A DNA stretch of 64,000 bases from Heliocidaris erythrogramma (taxonomy: Eukaryota > Echinodermata > Echinoidea > Camarodonta > Echinometridae): the NCBI GenBank assembly GCA_025617745.1, contig CM046870.1, positions 9,786,410 to 9,850,409 of the forward strand, written 5' to 3'. Positions 43,681-54,882 of the stretch are shown piece after piece (the stretch's first letter is position 1; each line of letters opens with the position of its first letter). The notes below the pieces were generated by a model, which was given only the letters and a program-made list of their open reading frames with translations, had not been told where the DNA came from and searched no databases. Made by a program: the position numbers and the translations under genes.

Positions 43681-44122
43681 ATATGAGGATGAAGTGACAC
43701 ACTAGCCCTGGATGTTGCATGCGACATGGTCTCGTAGGAGGTACGTGAGAGGGCATTAATGCCAGAAAATCACTACCCCAGTCTCGCGTATTAGGGGCTT
43801 ACGAGAGCAACGAGATGGGGGGAAAAACATTCAACAATATCACTGTTTAAACAAGAAAATTGAGAAGAACAAGAAGAATGGAAAGCAGGATGATGTTTTC
43901 GTGAGAATGCATCTCATGTTGGCAAGCATCTTGTGGCAGCTTTCCTGCCATCACTATAAGTAATAAGTGACTGAGAGAAGGAAACAACGAAAATATAAAT
44001 GAAATGCGAAGACTGAAGGAGGTTGTACGATGCATGCTCAAGTGACAATTACTGTAGTTTCGTACACGAACCAAATTCTAATCTTTTAAAGCCTGGACCA
44101 AAAAAGAGACCTCAGCCTAACC
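43681..44122. other. Unique stretch, no gene seen
   Basis: No recognised features. Confidence 0.45.
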
Positions 44123-44781
44123 CTAGTCTGCAAGCACAGACCCTACTTTGACACTTTATCAGAAAATCATTGTGTCTTGAGAGAGCCTAACTCAGCTACC
44201 TACTGGTCATGTCCATCGATCTCTACCTGTGGATAAAGCAACGCCCTCAACGTTAGATGCGACCCGGTGCGGACGCGTCGTCATGTTTGGGCTCGCAGAA
44301 AACCACCGCTGCAGTACTATTTCAATACAAATTTATGCATTTTTAGAATCGAATACCGGTAGTTCAGCACTGTGAAGTCTTTTCCACGAGTTAACTGCAA
44401 AATCAGGCAAAACAAGTGTACCCTTACAAATTCTAGAGGCGATTTAATGTGACAATTAGTATAATGTCTGTTTTAAAGTAAAAAAATCAAATCACGTATC
44501 TTTTGAATAGGAGTTCACTGTAATCGTACACAGCAGACCAGCAGACGATGTCCCACGCTATGTCCCAAGCGGTCCCGCGTACTGTGTTTGAGTCAGGGCT
44601 CCTAAGTTTGGTCGCGCGGCCGCCTCAACTGCTCGCATCGAGCCGTGTGTAAGATGCGATATCCACGTAAGGTGGAGATCGATGGTCGTGTCAAGGAGCA
44701 GCTATATAGTACATGGCCTATTGTAGTCTTACATTGCAGACTCTCTTCTACGACTGACCAGGGTTTGTGCCTGCAAACTAG
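44123..44781. mobile_element. 659-bp element with CTAGTYTGCARGCACARACCC ends
   Basis: CTAGTCTGCAAGCACAGACC opens the segment, and GGGTTTGTGCCTGCAAACTAG closes it as an inverted repeat (about 18 of 21 bases match). The interior is GC-richer and CpG-rich (GACGCGTCGTC, GTCGCGCGGCCGCC) but has no convincing ORF. Both ends sit against CCTAACCC words, so the element may have a target preference for, or carry, telomere-like repeats. Confidence 0.55.
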
Positions 44782-44810
44782 CCTAACCCTAACCCTAACC
44801 CTAAACCTAA
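44782..44810. repeat. Interstitial telomere-type repeat (CCTAAC)n
   Basis: About four units of CCTAAC (TTAGGG-type on the minus strand), with one variant unit AAACCTAA. It is far too short to be a telomere end, and it abuts the 659-bp element. Confidence 0.8.
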
Positions 44811-45604
44811 GCAAACAACCCAACTGTATCCCTAACCCGATATCCCTGATAAAATAAACTTTGGAGCAATTGTCGCCGGAGCAAACACGTTTGTCTGAGC
44901 ACCCTACAGGCAGATGTTGGAAGGTTTAATTCATAGACTGTGCAATAATGATATTACATCACCATCACCTAATCATTTTAGAAGCAAAATTACTTACAAC
45001 AGAACTCTCTCAATTTTATTGTGCACAAAGCCATTTAGAAAAGGCCAATGTATGAAAATGTTGATATATACAGTACGTGAAAGAAAAAGCACATTTCAAT
45101 GTCGAATAGTTCATATTAAATCTATTTTTTTTTTGGTCTCCCAGGTTTAATTACTTGATCGTCTGGCTGTTCATATTTGCACATCATTATTAAATGAAGG
45201 GGACTCAAAGCAATTAACCACGCACATCAATCGCCATGATGGGAACACAACATTAACTCTTGCTATTCCAGAGTCGCATATATGTGACAAACAACTAGTC
45301 ATTATCAATCAGTTATTGCTCATTTTTATTTCACAATAATTTCCATGCAAGAAAGCGATGAAAGAAGGAATACTGGTACCATTTGTAATGGCAAGAACTT
45401 CTGTGCACATTTTTTTGTAATATAAGTCATTGTTAAAGAAGTACACAAATTTGAAATGTAAGCAATGTTTTACTTTTTTCTGGTTTGTTTTTGTTTGGTT
45501 TTGTTTGTTTGTTTGTTTTTTGGGGGGGTGGTGGATCATCTTTGTCTTCTTTTTTTATATCTTTTGATGTTCCTATACCTTGCTCTTTCTAAACATAATC
45601 GTAA
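44811..45604. other. Unique stretch, no gene seen
   Basis: Contains a (TTTGT)n-like patch and G run at 45480-45530. No gene recognised. Confidence 0.45.
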
Positions 45605-45712
45605 TCATTATCATCTCCATCATCATTATCATCTCCATCATCATCATCATCTCCATCATCATCATCATCTCCAGCATCTTCCTCCTCCTCCTCATTATCA
45701 TCATCAACCGCA
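45605..45712. repeat. (CAT)n/(CTC)n trinucleotide array
   Basis: ATCATC and CTCCATC units. Frames on both strands stay open because the period is three. Confidence 0.9.
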
Positions 45713-46100
45713 AGCCATTCTCCAACAATACCAATTCCATACCAGAACTACAAAACTTTCCGACCACGCAAACCCAGCAAGGAGCTACAAAATCAGTGCA
45801 TACCACATCCTCGTGTTAGAATCGTGCACCGAGGATCTCCCGAGCTATACCTACGGCAAAGTAATTAAATCCACAATTACATGTGGAGATGCTTTAGCCT
45901 TGGAAATCAATGTCACTTGTGACAAGGGGGAGAGGAAATTGGACGGGGGAAAGAAAAAGTTGACCCCGCCAGCATCCTCGTTGCTCGCATAACGCAAACA
46001 GTCATAATCAAATGTCACTTCTCTGAGGTAATAATGCGATAAGAAATGTTCCTCACGTGCGTGAAGAGAGCGCATTCGGCAGGAGGTGAATCGTCTGATA
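45713..46100. other. Low-repeat island, possible conserved element
   Basis: Balanced-composition sequence with AAAGTAATTAAATCCACAAT (TAATTA core) and TTACATGTGG. No frame is convincing as an exon. Regulatory status is inference. Confidence 0.22.
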
Positions 46101-47099
46101 TTGAAAAATCATTACATTTTGAGCTTCATGCCGAATGAATGTGGCTCGAATGTTTAGAGTTTGTCATGGTTTCACATTATGATAACAGAGACAGCTGATG
46201 CCTTAGAGTTCTGAATAGAACACCGTGACGATGTACTGACGCCAAAAGGGCGCTTATCCGTTAAGGGGATAACTTGTGTCTTGATGCATGCTGCGGAGCA
46301 AAGTATGTGAGCCCACACAAGGAATTCAGACATGGGGACATATAAGCAATTCGTGCACTGCCGGTTTTCACAACTACGTATGTACAACGTCGCAATTCAA
46401 TGTCGTAGTACATACACGCAACTTCATGCATTGCATAGCATACAAGCATTCCATCACAAACAATGAAATCATTGCTAGCCCTGCCTGATATAGCAGTGCT
46501 GAACATGTTCCCAAGTATACTGGCGACAGGGACACACGAGAGTGTTAAGTAGGTCACATACGCATCGCCAATTCTCCATTAAAATGCACATGAAGAAACA
46601 GCCACGGATGTCAAATGCTTTTCAGAAACAGAAATAGACTGTTGTTGAGCATGTTGTTCTTGATCAATACTTGATGCATTATATACATCTCACCTCACCC
46701 AATGAATAGATGGGCACTGATTGCTTTGGCCTAAGGTGTCGAAAACATATGTGGGTCAACACAATACTACCACAATATACCTTCCATAAGGATACAAACT
46801 GCAGATGACACTACGTATTGTAGTTGTGTATACTACGCTGTACCTAGAAATAAAATATGGCTCTGTTTGCAAAAACAAATAAAATGGGTACATTTGCTTT
46901 TTATAATCTTATATATTCTTTAAAGAATATTCTTTATTTGAAGATCACATCTACATCGTTTATTAATATTTCTTCTTCCCTTCTCTTTGTACTGTAATTT
47001 CTTTATACTTGCATATACATATTTTTAAAATCTGTAAGGTATATTGTAATTAATGATTTTAAATATCTTTTTTATTGCCGTTGTCAACAGCTGTCATGT
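46101..47099. other. Unique stretch, no gene seen
   Basis: No recognised features apart from short AT-rich patches near 46900. Confidence 0.45.
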
Positions 47100-47339
47100 A
47101 TCCTTCTCTCCTCTCTGTGTCTTTCTCTCTCCCTCTATCTCTCCCTCTCTTCATCTCTTCATCTCCTTTCTCTTCCTCCCCCCCCCCCCCCCGTCTCTGT
47201 CTGTCCCTCTCTCTCCATGTCTCTTCATGTCTCTTCATCTCACCCTCTCTGTACCCCGTCTCTCTGTCTGTCTGTCTCTCTCTCCCATCTCTTCATCTCT
47301 CCTCCCTCTTCCTCCCCTTCTTGCTCTCTCTCTCTCTCA

Positions 47340-47370
<31 letters not shown>

Positions 47371-47435
47371 CCCCTATATCCCCTTCCTTGTCCTCATCCT
47401 ATCCCTTGTCTTCCCTCTAACTAGCTCTACCCCCT
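47100..47435. repeat. Polypyrimidine arm, second inverted pair
   Basis: (CT)n, (CTGT)n and poly-C (47178-47191). It is followed ~65 bp later by a polypurine tract. Confidence 0.85.
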
Positions 47436-47500
47436 TCTCCCTGCCTCCCTTGCAAATCATCACTTAACTATCAATGTGGGTCATACAAGTGAACCAAGTA

Positions 47501-47700
47501 AGAGAGAAAGAGAGAGAGAGTGAGCTAGATAGAAAAGAGAGAAAGAGAGTAAGAGGGAGAGAGAGTGAGAGAGAGAGTATGTGTGTCTGTGTATGTGTGC
47601 GCGCGTGTGTGAGAGAGAGACAGAGACAGATGGACGGAGAACACGCAAGAGAGAGAGGAGAAGGAGAACGAGCGAGAGAGAGGGAGAGAGAGCGGGTGCG
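47501..47700. repeat. Polypurine arm with (GT)n insert
   Basis: (AG)n with a GTGTGTGCGCGCGTGTGTG alternating purine-pyrimidine patch near 47581-47612, a classic Z-DNA-prone sequence. Confidence 0.85.
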
Positions 47701-48368
47701 TATCATGCTCTCGGGCTACAACCTGTCACCGTGCGCTCCTGAATTCATCCAAAATGAACTTGCTACCAACTACAATCCTCAACATAATAGCTTACACGTT
47801 CCTACATGACGACTAATCTCCCTGCAGCTTTTACGAATACAAAAACAACATCACATATATACAGGGCAAAACAAAAAGAACCCCCCCCCCTCTCTAAAAA
47901 AAGGTCTTGCATCCAAAATCATAAGGTCAGCACCAGAGGTCAGAGAATTTTCTTGCTTTTTTTTCTGGACTTTCTTCAGTTCAATGGATGTCCCATGATA
48001 AAATTAATCTGGATTGTTGAAAAAAAAAAACTCAGTCTGCTTGCTTTACAGATCATCCAGTTTCGTATGAAACGGAGAATCAGGCATGATAGGTGGAGGG
48101 AAATTGGCAGAATTCAAACAAGATGTCCCCGCAAATCGTGCTCGTTATTGAATTTAGACAGGCAAATGAGCAGCTCCGGGTTTAATTGGGGCATGAGAAG
48201 TATTCCGGTTCCCATAAAAGTGCATGTCTCTTCTCAGATGTACACCGTTACTGGAAGATCTGTGCTACTTTTCAAGTGCTGCGTATAAACACCTGTATGA
48301 TCCTAACAATGGACGTTCTCTTCAAATGTATCTTTTACTTTGATCCTCTAGTTGCTGATACTGACTTC
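47701..48368. other. Low-repeat stretch, no gene called
   Basis: A 160-codon plus-strand frame (47806-48288) crosses poly-C and poly-A runs and is not protein-like overall. The part at 48050-48250 is balanced in composition and could be a conserved patch. Confidence 0.3.
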
Positions 48369-48435
48369 TCGGTGCTAGAAGGGCATTAACTCTATGCTCA
48401 GTAATGGGAGCTTAAAACCTCCTGGTTTCAGGAGA
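48369..48435 (+). repeat. Hairpin family C, diverged copy at 48.4 kb
   Basis: Left arm GGTGCTAGAAGGGCATTAAC is preserved; right arm AAAACCTCCTGGTTTCAGG is eroded. Confidence 0.6.
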
Positions 48436-48539
48436 CATCATCAGAATTTGCAGATAAACCTGGCACTTTTGTATTTCATCTGCTTTCTTAAGTAGGCATC
48501 TATACTTACACTTAGTTATGTTTCTCTCCAATATATTGT

Positions 48540-48608
48540 CAGTTGAGAACCAAAAGGGTGTTAAGTGTGCTGAAGGATATGTGCTAAAGCCCTTCTGGCT
48601 CTCAGAAG
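48540..48608 (+). repeat. Hairpin family C, copy at 48.5 kb
   Basis: Arms AGTTGAGAACCAAAAGGGTG and AAGCCCTTCTGGCTCTCAGA. It lies ~105 bp from the previous copy. Confidence 0.75.
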
Positions 48609-48861
48609 GTGATGTGTTTTATATCTCTAACTCTCATTCCCTTCGAAAAATATCTCAATTTATCTCCTTCAAACTCGATCTAATCAACCTATCATTTGTT
48701 GTGTCTGTCGCTAAATCTTCAATAGGTAAAATTCATATTTTCATATTGGTGGATAAAATGTGCGTTAACAATGTCACAGAATTAATTTGGGGAGAGTGTG
48801 GAAAGGAGTCGTTCTGTTATTCTTCCTTTCCCCTCTCCATTTCTTTCTCTCTTATTAAGTT

Positions 48862-48912
48862 CAATGGGGAGGGGGGGGGGGGGGCACATGCCCCCTGTAG
48901 CTACGCCACTTC
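48862..48912 (-). mobile_element. CAGTGGCGTAG-type element end with poly-G
   Basis: The poly-G run at 48870-48883, then CACATGCCCCCTGTAGCTAC and GCCACT, is the reverse complement of AGTGGCGTAGCTACAGGGGG. This matches the element style at 25.17 kb. Only one end is visible. Confidence 0.5.
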
Positions 48913-49290
48913 TCTTCATCCATCTTCATCTTCCCCTCTCCTTCCCTCTCTCTCTCCTTCCGTCTCATTCTCTCCCACTCTCATTTTTCTCTTCATATCT
49001 CCCCACTCACCCACTCTCTGCCACTTTGTCTCTCTCTCTCTCTCTCTTCTCCCTCTGAATTTTTCTACCTGTCTCTTTCTCAACCCACTCTAATTTTTCT
49101 CATCCCCTCTCTCTCTCTCTCTCTGCTCCATCTGTTATTCCATCTGTCTTTTGCTCTCCCACTCTCTAATCTATTCATATCTCTCCCACTCACTCACTCT
49201 CTGCCACTCTTTCTCTTTCTCTCTCTCTCTCTCTCTCTCACTCGCTCTCTCTTTCTCTCTCTCTATCCCTCTCTCTCCCATCTCCATCAG
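48913..49290. repeat. (CT)n-rich polypyrimidine tract
   Basis: Interrupted CT repeats with CACTC units. Confidence 0.85.
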
Positions 49291-49644
49291 CAGGAAACCA
49301 GAGATAAAATGCATCCATTTGTTTGTATCCATCATCACCTCCTGATCAGCCAACTTTCTTCCATGTGTATAGGTCACCTTATATTGTTTGTAGGTGCACA
49401 GAAGGGGGGGGGGGGGTCACTGATGTAATCATTCAAATTAAACTCGATCTTGGCACTGTTACAACATTCCCATACACGCATGGCTGCAATACAACCAATT
49501 GGCTTCGCTGTGACAAGTATTTATCACATTCATCATGACAACAAACAAGATACTAGGCATGGCATTTGCAGAAGAAGCAGCTTCAAAATAAAGCATGAAG
49601 ATTACAAAATTCAAGTGAAATGCATTTCTATATTTCTCTTTCCT

Positions 49645-49648
49645 TTCC

Positions 49649-49681
<33 letters not shown>

Positions 49682-49720
49682 TTATCTTTGTTCTCTCTCT
49701 CTCTATCCCCCCCCCTTTTG
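49645..49720. repeat. (CT)n tract
   Basis: CT microsatellite ending in poly-C. Confidence 0.85.
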
Positions 49721-50498
49721 AAATGATTTTTTTTTCTTCAAAATGGTACTTCCAATAACATTTTTTACAGTCATATGACTTGTGAGGTCATATTTTGCTT
49801 ACTACTACTCAATTACAGTTTTCTTTCCATATCAGTTGGCAAATTAATGCTCTTTAGTTTCACATATTTAGCGATACTCTTATTGGACTATGTTCAAATT
49901 TATTTCCGTTCACCATCACAAGTCATAATCTGAACACAGCCTATCAACGGGTGGACAGGCTTAAAAGATGATATCACGGTGGGCTAGAATGAACGTGGGC
50001 AGAGGAGAGGGATAGTGGAAGTAATTAAGACAGAAATGTGGCGGTGAAAAACCATTCTGTGCCCCCTCACTCGTGCATCTCTGGACGTGATACTGGTAGA
50101 CAAACACATGCGGTTTTGAATATCATAAAACCCAAGAGAGGGATTTAGATAACAATCCATTTGGACTGTGTTCTGGATATAAGGAAGATCATTTCAGCTC
50201 TAACGATAAAAGAAAATGTGTTTTGCTGCAAGACCAGTACTTCATCATCTACTAATGATTTCAGTCAAATTCCAGACATTCTCTCCCCCTCTCTCTCAAA
50301 AAACACCCCCCAAAAACATGAAGAGTTAAGTGGTGTATTCAATCACTTCAGCATTTCCATCAAAAGTAATTTGGAAATGTTTTATAATCATTGACCATCC
50401 TATCCAAGCAGGGAAAGCATTTTCTGTATTGGTGTGTACATATTGTTATGTGCACAGCCAATGGATGTACACTTCTAGAAATATGTACATGCATTTAA
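49721..50498. other. Unique stretch, no gene seen
   Basis: No recognised features. Confidence 0.45.
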
Positions 50499-50870
50499 AG
50501 CCCCTGTTACACATGCGTCGGCTTTTAAAGGCGGCCCCGGAGCAGGCTTCACGCCTGCAATTTGAAGCCGCCTCGAGATTATTAAACCCCCTTTTACACA
50601 TACCTCGGGCCCGCAAATTTGTGTCTACACATAGACCGGTTTCACGTCCCCTTTTCACCAGCCGACGTTGAGGCGCACTCCACGTAACCAAAGCGCCCGC
50701 CCGATGTAATGTTGATGATGATGACGGGTTACGTCACTTCCGCTTATAAGCCGGCGCCGAGTCCACTTTGGTGTTACACCTACTGATTGGGGGACTCAAA
50801 CCACATCCAGAGGTGGACTGGGATGGAGGCGGCCTCAGTCCACTTTCAGAGGTATGTGTAACAGGGGTCT
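50499..50870. mobile_element. GC-rich MITE with CCCCTGTTACACAT ends
   Basis: GCCCCTGTTACACATGCGTC opens the element, and ATGTGTAACAGGGGTC closes it as the inverted repeat. An internal echo of the end (CCCCTTTTACACATACCTCG, about 50587) suggests a nested or duplicated arm. The interior is GC- and CpG-rich and non-coding. Confidence 0.7.
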
Positions 50871-50970
50871 AAGGTTTTGAACATTACTTAACTATGTGTT
50901 TTCCATGTTTTTTTACTCTATATGTAATTCATGTATTTATACCCTTCTGTCGGGTACTCAAAAAAATATT

Positions 50971-51044
50971 GTCTGTTTGGAGCCAGAAGGGCATTAACTC
51001 AAATGCTTTAACACAGAGTTAACGCCCTTCTGGCTCACAACAGA
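50971..51044 (-). repeat. Hairpin family C, well-preserved copy at 51.0 kb
   Basis: GTCTGTTTGGAGCCAGAAGG and CCTTCTGGCTCACAACAGAT with a reverse-orientation loop (AAATGCTTTAACACAGAG). The arms extend to ~30 bp. Confidence 0.9.
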
Positions 51045-51939
51045 TTATATGTTAACATCTACTGATGATGCTACTCAAATTACACGGTTGCTGAAAAAGA
51101 CATTTAGGAAAAGGAAATTAGTGCAATCAATCTTCCAAAAATACCTTAAAAATTGTTGAACAAGAATTAATTTTGCAATACTGTATCATGATTTTTTTAA
51201 ATTAAAGATAACTGCAGGTTACAGAGAACAAATGTAAAAGACAAATTATCATTTTCACTGTATCGTATCATATTTCATTTCCAGGAGCTCAAAGGATTAG
51301 CATTATTATAGAGGTGTTCCAACTTTAACTATTACAAACTATCATATTCTTCATCATAGCTTTTATTCTACCAGGTTTGACAAACAAATAGCGTAATTTG
51401 AAATGAAGACAAGAAAATGGTTAAATTAGCATATAGTTTGGCCTTCCATCAGTCTATGGATACCATGTATTTTATGTGTATAATTTGTATAGTAGAATCA
51501 TTGTTTACCATGAAAATATTTGAACCTGTGTATAAAGGCCAATCAAGTCTTCATAAGAAACACAACTCAAGGGACCCCTTCCTCCATCCCCCCCCCCCCC
51601 CCCCCAAAAAAAGAGAACAGAATGAAAAAGGGAAAAGATTCATTTGGTGTGATTTTTATTTACTTGGTATTTTACAGCCATACAGGACTATTTAGTATGC
51701 CGAGAAGTTGTAAAGAATGTATCGACTACAGATAAGCTGAGTGGGCACACCTCTCAGAGAAGTGATTATTAGAATGGTGATTATCTTATCTTTTTCAAGA
51801 AAAAAGAGGCGCTGATGCACTGCCAGTAAATTTCAAAAGAAGTTGCAAAGTATATAATCACTTTCCAATGTGTAAATGATTGGAGACAGGGTGCAGTGCA
51901 TGATTAATGGAGGTGTTGTTGGGTATATAAGAGGATGAG
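51045..51939. other. Unique stretch with C/A homopolymer junction
   Basis: A run of ~17 C is followed by A at 51589-51611. No gene recognised. Confidence 0.45.
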
Positions 51940-52640
51940 GGTGAGTGGGAGGTGGAGACAGAGAGGCGTGTAGGAAGGATGAGGAGGGGGGGGGAGAAAG
52001 AGGGGTAATGGAGTTGGAGAAGGGAAGATGATATGAGAGAAAGGATGAAAGAAGAGAAGAAAAATAACTAAAAAGTAGAAAGTAAGAGAGGGAGGAGGGA
52101 GAGTGAGCAAGTAAAGCAAAGAAAAGGGGGAGAGGGGGATGAAAAGGGGAAGGGAAGAAAAGTACGAGAGGGAAAGAAGGGTGAGAGAGTTGGAGAAGGG
52201 AAGAAGGTTGAAAGAGAGGGAGAGAGCAATAAGAAGAGGTGCAAGAATGACAGAAGTAAAGGAAAAGGGTGGGGAAGGAAAAGGGTGGGAAGGAAGAGGG
52301 GAAGGAATATAGGAGAGATGGAAGAGGGAGAAAGGGAAGAAGGGGAGAAGAGAGGGAAGAAGGGTGAGGGCGTTGACAAATGGAAGAGGTGAGAGAGAGA
52401 GAGGGGTGTAGAGAGAGAGAGAGAGGGGCGAAGAGAGATAGGTGGTGGAGAAAGAAGAAGGGGTGCAATAATTAAAAAAAAATAAGGGGAAAAAGGAAAG
52501 AGCATAAAAAAGCAAGGAAAGGGGAAGGTGGAGGAATAGGGATAGGGAAAGGAGAGAAGAAAAAAGGAAGGACATCTGGGAAAGGAAGAAGATGGAAAGA
52601 GGAAAGAAAGAAGGAAAGAAAAGGGCAAGAAGAGGAAGAA
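51940..52640. repeat. ~700-bp degenerate polypurine tract
   Basis: Purines dominate the plus strand (GGAAGAGG, GAGAAAGG-type words) with no strict period. Overlapping minus-strand frames of up to 223 codons are Ser/Pro/Leu/Phe artefacts. Confidence 0.9.
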
Positions 52641-52854
52641 ATGGAGATAATGAAGATGTTAAAGTGAATAGAGGTGCAGAGAGGGGGTATAAACTAAATC
52701 AATGTTGATAGTATAACAGAAATGATAATCATCTTGATAAATAGGCAATGATGATCTATAAGATACTATGCATGACCTTTTTTCTTCTTTTTTTCATACG
52801 AGACAAGAAAACATGCAAGAACTCAAAACTGTAGTAAACTGAAAACAAAAGGAC

Positions 52855-53122
<268 letters not shown>

Positions 53123-53493
53123 TGCAAAAGATTTTTCCCCAAGGAAAGTATTATTACGATGAGTAATCTAATAAAACATCTGAATATCTATGCATGCCAA
53201 AAATTGATTTAAGCGCTGCCAAGAAAGAGAGGAAATATGAGAGATAAATTGATGAGGTGATTTACTTAATAGCAAAGAGACTCACAAATATCAAACATCC
53301 ACACAAGCTTTCGATTTTGCTCTAACATGGACTATAAAACACCCACAATCGTCAGACCTTACTAACTCTGCATTATAATTGGCGGATTTTAACTCCCGTT
53401 TGCTTGGCTTGTTTTCAGAAGATGAAAATAAATTGCTGTTTAATTAGGAAGATGTGCTTCTTTAAATCTCATCAATATAATTATCACTGTCTT

Positions 53494-53748
53494 CTCAGGG
53501 GTAGAAAGACATTAACCCATATCATTTAACACATGGTTAGCGCCCTTCTGGCTCTAGCTCGACACAAATGAAATGTTATATGCATCTACTTGGTGCTAGA
53601 TGGGCACAAATTCATATCATTTAACACATAGATAATTCACTTCAAGCTCTAAGCAGAAATGAAATGTTATATCACCTGCTCAAAGCCAGAAGGGTGTTAA
53701 CCCATACCATTTTATAACATAGGATTAAAGCCCTTCTGGCTCTCAACG
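53494..53748 (-). repeat. Three family C hairpins in a ~92-bp tandem array
   Basis: Copies lie at 53494-53561, 53588-53656 and 53678-53748, separated by ACACAAATGAAATGTTATAT and GCAGAAATGAAATGTTATAT, which are themselves the same sequence. All three have the reverse loop (CATATCATTTAACACAT or CATACCATTTTATAACAT). The middle copy is the most eroded. Confidence 0.85.
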
Positions 53749-53950
53749 GATGATTGCACTCAAGTTCACTTTCACATGTGTCCCACATTCCCCACTTTGC
53801 GCATTTTGATGGTACAAGCTCATTTCTTTGAGAAGCAGAAACAACCATTGCAAATCCTCTGGAGGAATGATAGTTAAACCATCATTTTTCTTGGAATTTA
53901 CGGACAAACCACATCAGTGGCAAGTAGTTCTACCAAATTACCCATTGCAT

Positions 53951-54150
53951 TGATAGCTACGTTCATACGGGACTTGCGGTTTCGAAACTTTAATTCAGCA
54001 AAACTTTAAGTTAACAACACGACAACTCACTAACAACGACAAGGGTTCACACATGTCCGAAACAACAATGCTAGTTTGTTCTGAGATTACAAGTCAAGCG
54101 ATCAACTCAAACTGGCTGTCGTGTGAACCTAATGTGTGAACGATGCCTTA
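53951..54150. mobile_element. Possible MITE remnant (family H), copy 1
   Basis: GTTCATACGGGACTTGCGGT and TGTCGTGTGAACCTAATGTG bracket ~190 bp with GTTTCGAAACTTTAA inside. Words of this kind (TTCACACGAC, GTTTCAAAACTTTAAG, GTATGAACGG) recur at 56.31 kb. Ends are not clean. Confidence 0.35.
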
Positions 54151-54469
54151 CAATTATAAGGGGCTGTTATATAAAGATTACATGTGGTAACCGATGCATG
54201 TGTAATGTAAGGGAATATTCAATGACACAAAAATGTTAACCCAGAAATGTATAGGCATGTGAAAAACGCTTTTACTTCAATTGTCCAGAACACACCCACA
54301 TAGTTTTTTTCAAAGGAGGACAATATTACAACGTAGGAGTAAACTAGATTTCAGATAACCCAGCTTTTGCCGATCGTATGTGATTAATAATGTGATTAGC
54401 AATTTGATTGAGGTGGCATAAAATCTCAATACCAATAGGTATGCACTCAAAAATGTAACACGATTTCTC

Positions 54470-54530
54470 CAACTGACGTGAACTGAACTGAATTTAGTTG
54501 AATTGAACTTTAATTGAATTGAACTGATAA
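54470..54530. repeat. (GAATT/GAACT)n pentanucleotide patch
   Basis: TGAACTGAACTGAATTTAGT and GAATTGAACTTTAATTGAAT form a short degenerate array, possibly a LINE tail. Confidence 0.5.
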
Positions 54531-54594
54531 AAGACAAATTATACTCCTTGAAAGCCCAAAGAGGTACAGTGTGCGTGACTTGAGAACACATCAT

Positions 54595-54662
54595 TTGTTG
54601 AGAGCCAGAAGGATGTTAACTACCTTATGTGTAAGGTGCATATAGCTCTTATTAAGCAGACA
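54595..54662 (+). repeat. Hairpin family C, right arm eroded, 54.6 kb
   Basis: TTTGTTGAGAGCCAGAAGGA is well preserved; the distal arm is reduced to ATAGCTCTTATTAAGCAGAC. Confidence 0.6.
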
Positions 54663-54807
54663 AAACAACTTTAGCAATTACTGAAAATGAAGGTTCCTAG
54701 AAATGCTATTTATTGAAGTAAATGTCAAGCAAGTGACATCCAATGCATAGCAATAATACAGACTTACACACAGTGTATTCTAGCAGCATTCTGTACATTT
54801 TCATACC

Positions 54808-54882
54808 GTCTGTTTGGCGCCAGAAGGGCGTTAACTCACATAATTTTGTAGAGAGTCAGCGCCCTTCTGGCTCCAAACAGAC
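54808..54882 (-). repeat. Hairpin family C, best-preserved copy at 54.8 kb
   Basis: A 75-bp palindrome from GTCTGTTTGGCGCCAGAAGG to CCTTCTGGCTCCAAACAGAC. Over the outer 30 bp about 27 positions pair. It defines the full family arm GTCTGTTTGG(A/C)GCCAGAAGG followed by GCGTTAACTC. Confidence 0.9.

Noticed and set aside
43741-43780. Additional family C hairpin (GAGAGGGCATTAATGCCAGAAA)
   Set aside because: It shares only GGGCATTAA and a reversed CCAGAA, without the arm order of the family. Probably coincidence.
44782-44810. Chromosome end
   Set aside because: Only about four telomere-type units, with unique DNA continuing for ~19 kb beyond.
47806-48288. 160-codon plus-strand gene
   Set aside because: It spans poly-C, poly-T and poly-A runs and mixes unrelated compositions. 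No domain or splice sites.
51833-52628. Overlapping minus-strand frames of up to 223 codons rich in Ser, Leu, Pro and Phe
   Set aside because: They lie wholly in a degenerate polypurine tract. All frames stay open because the tract lacks TA-containing stop codons. Composition is that of the repeat.
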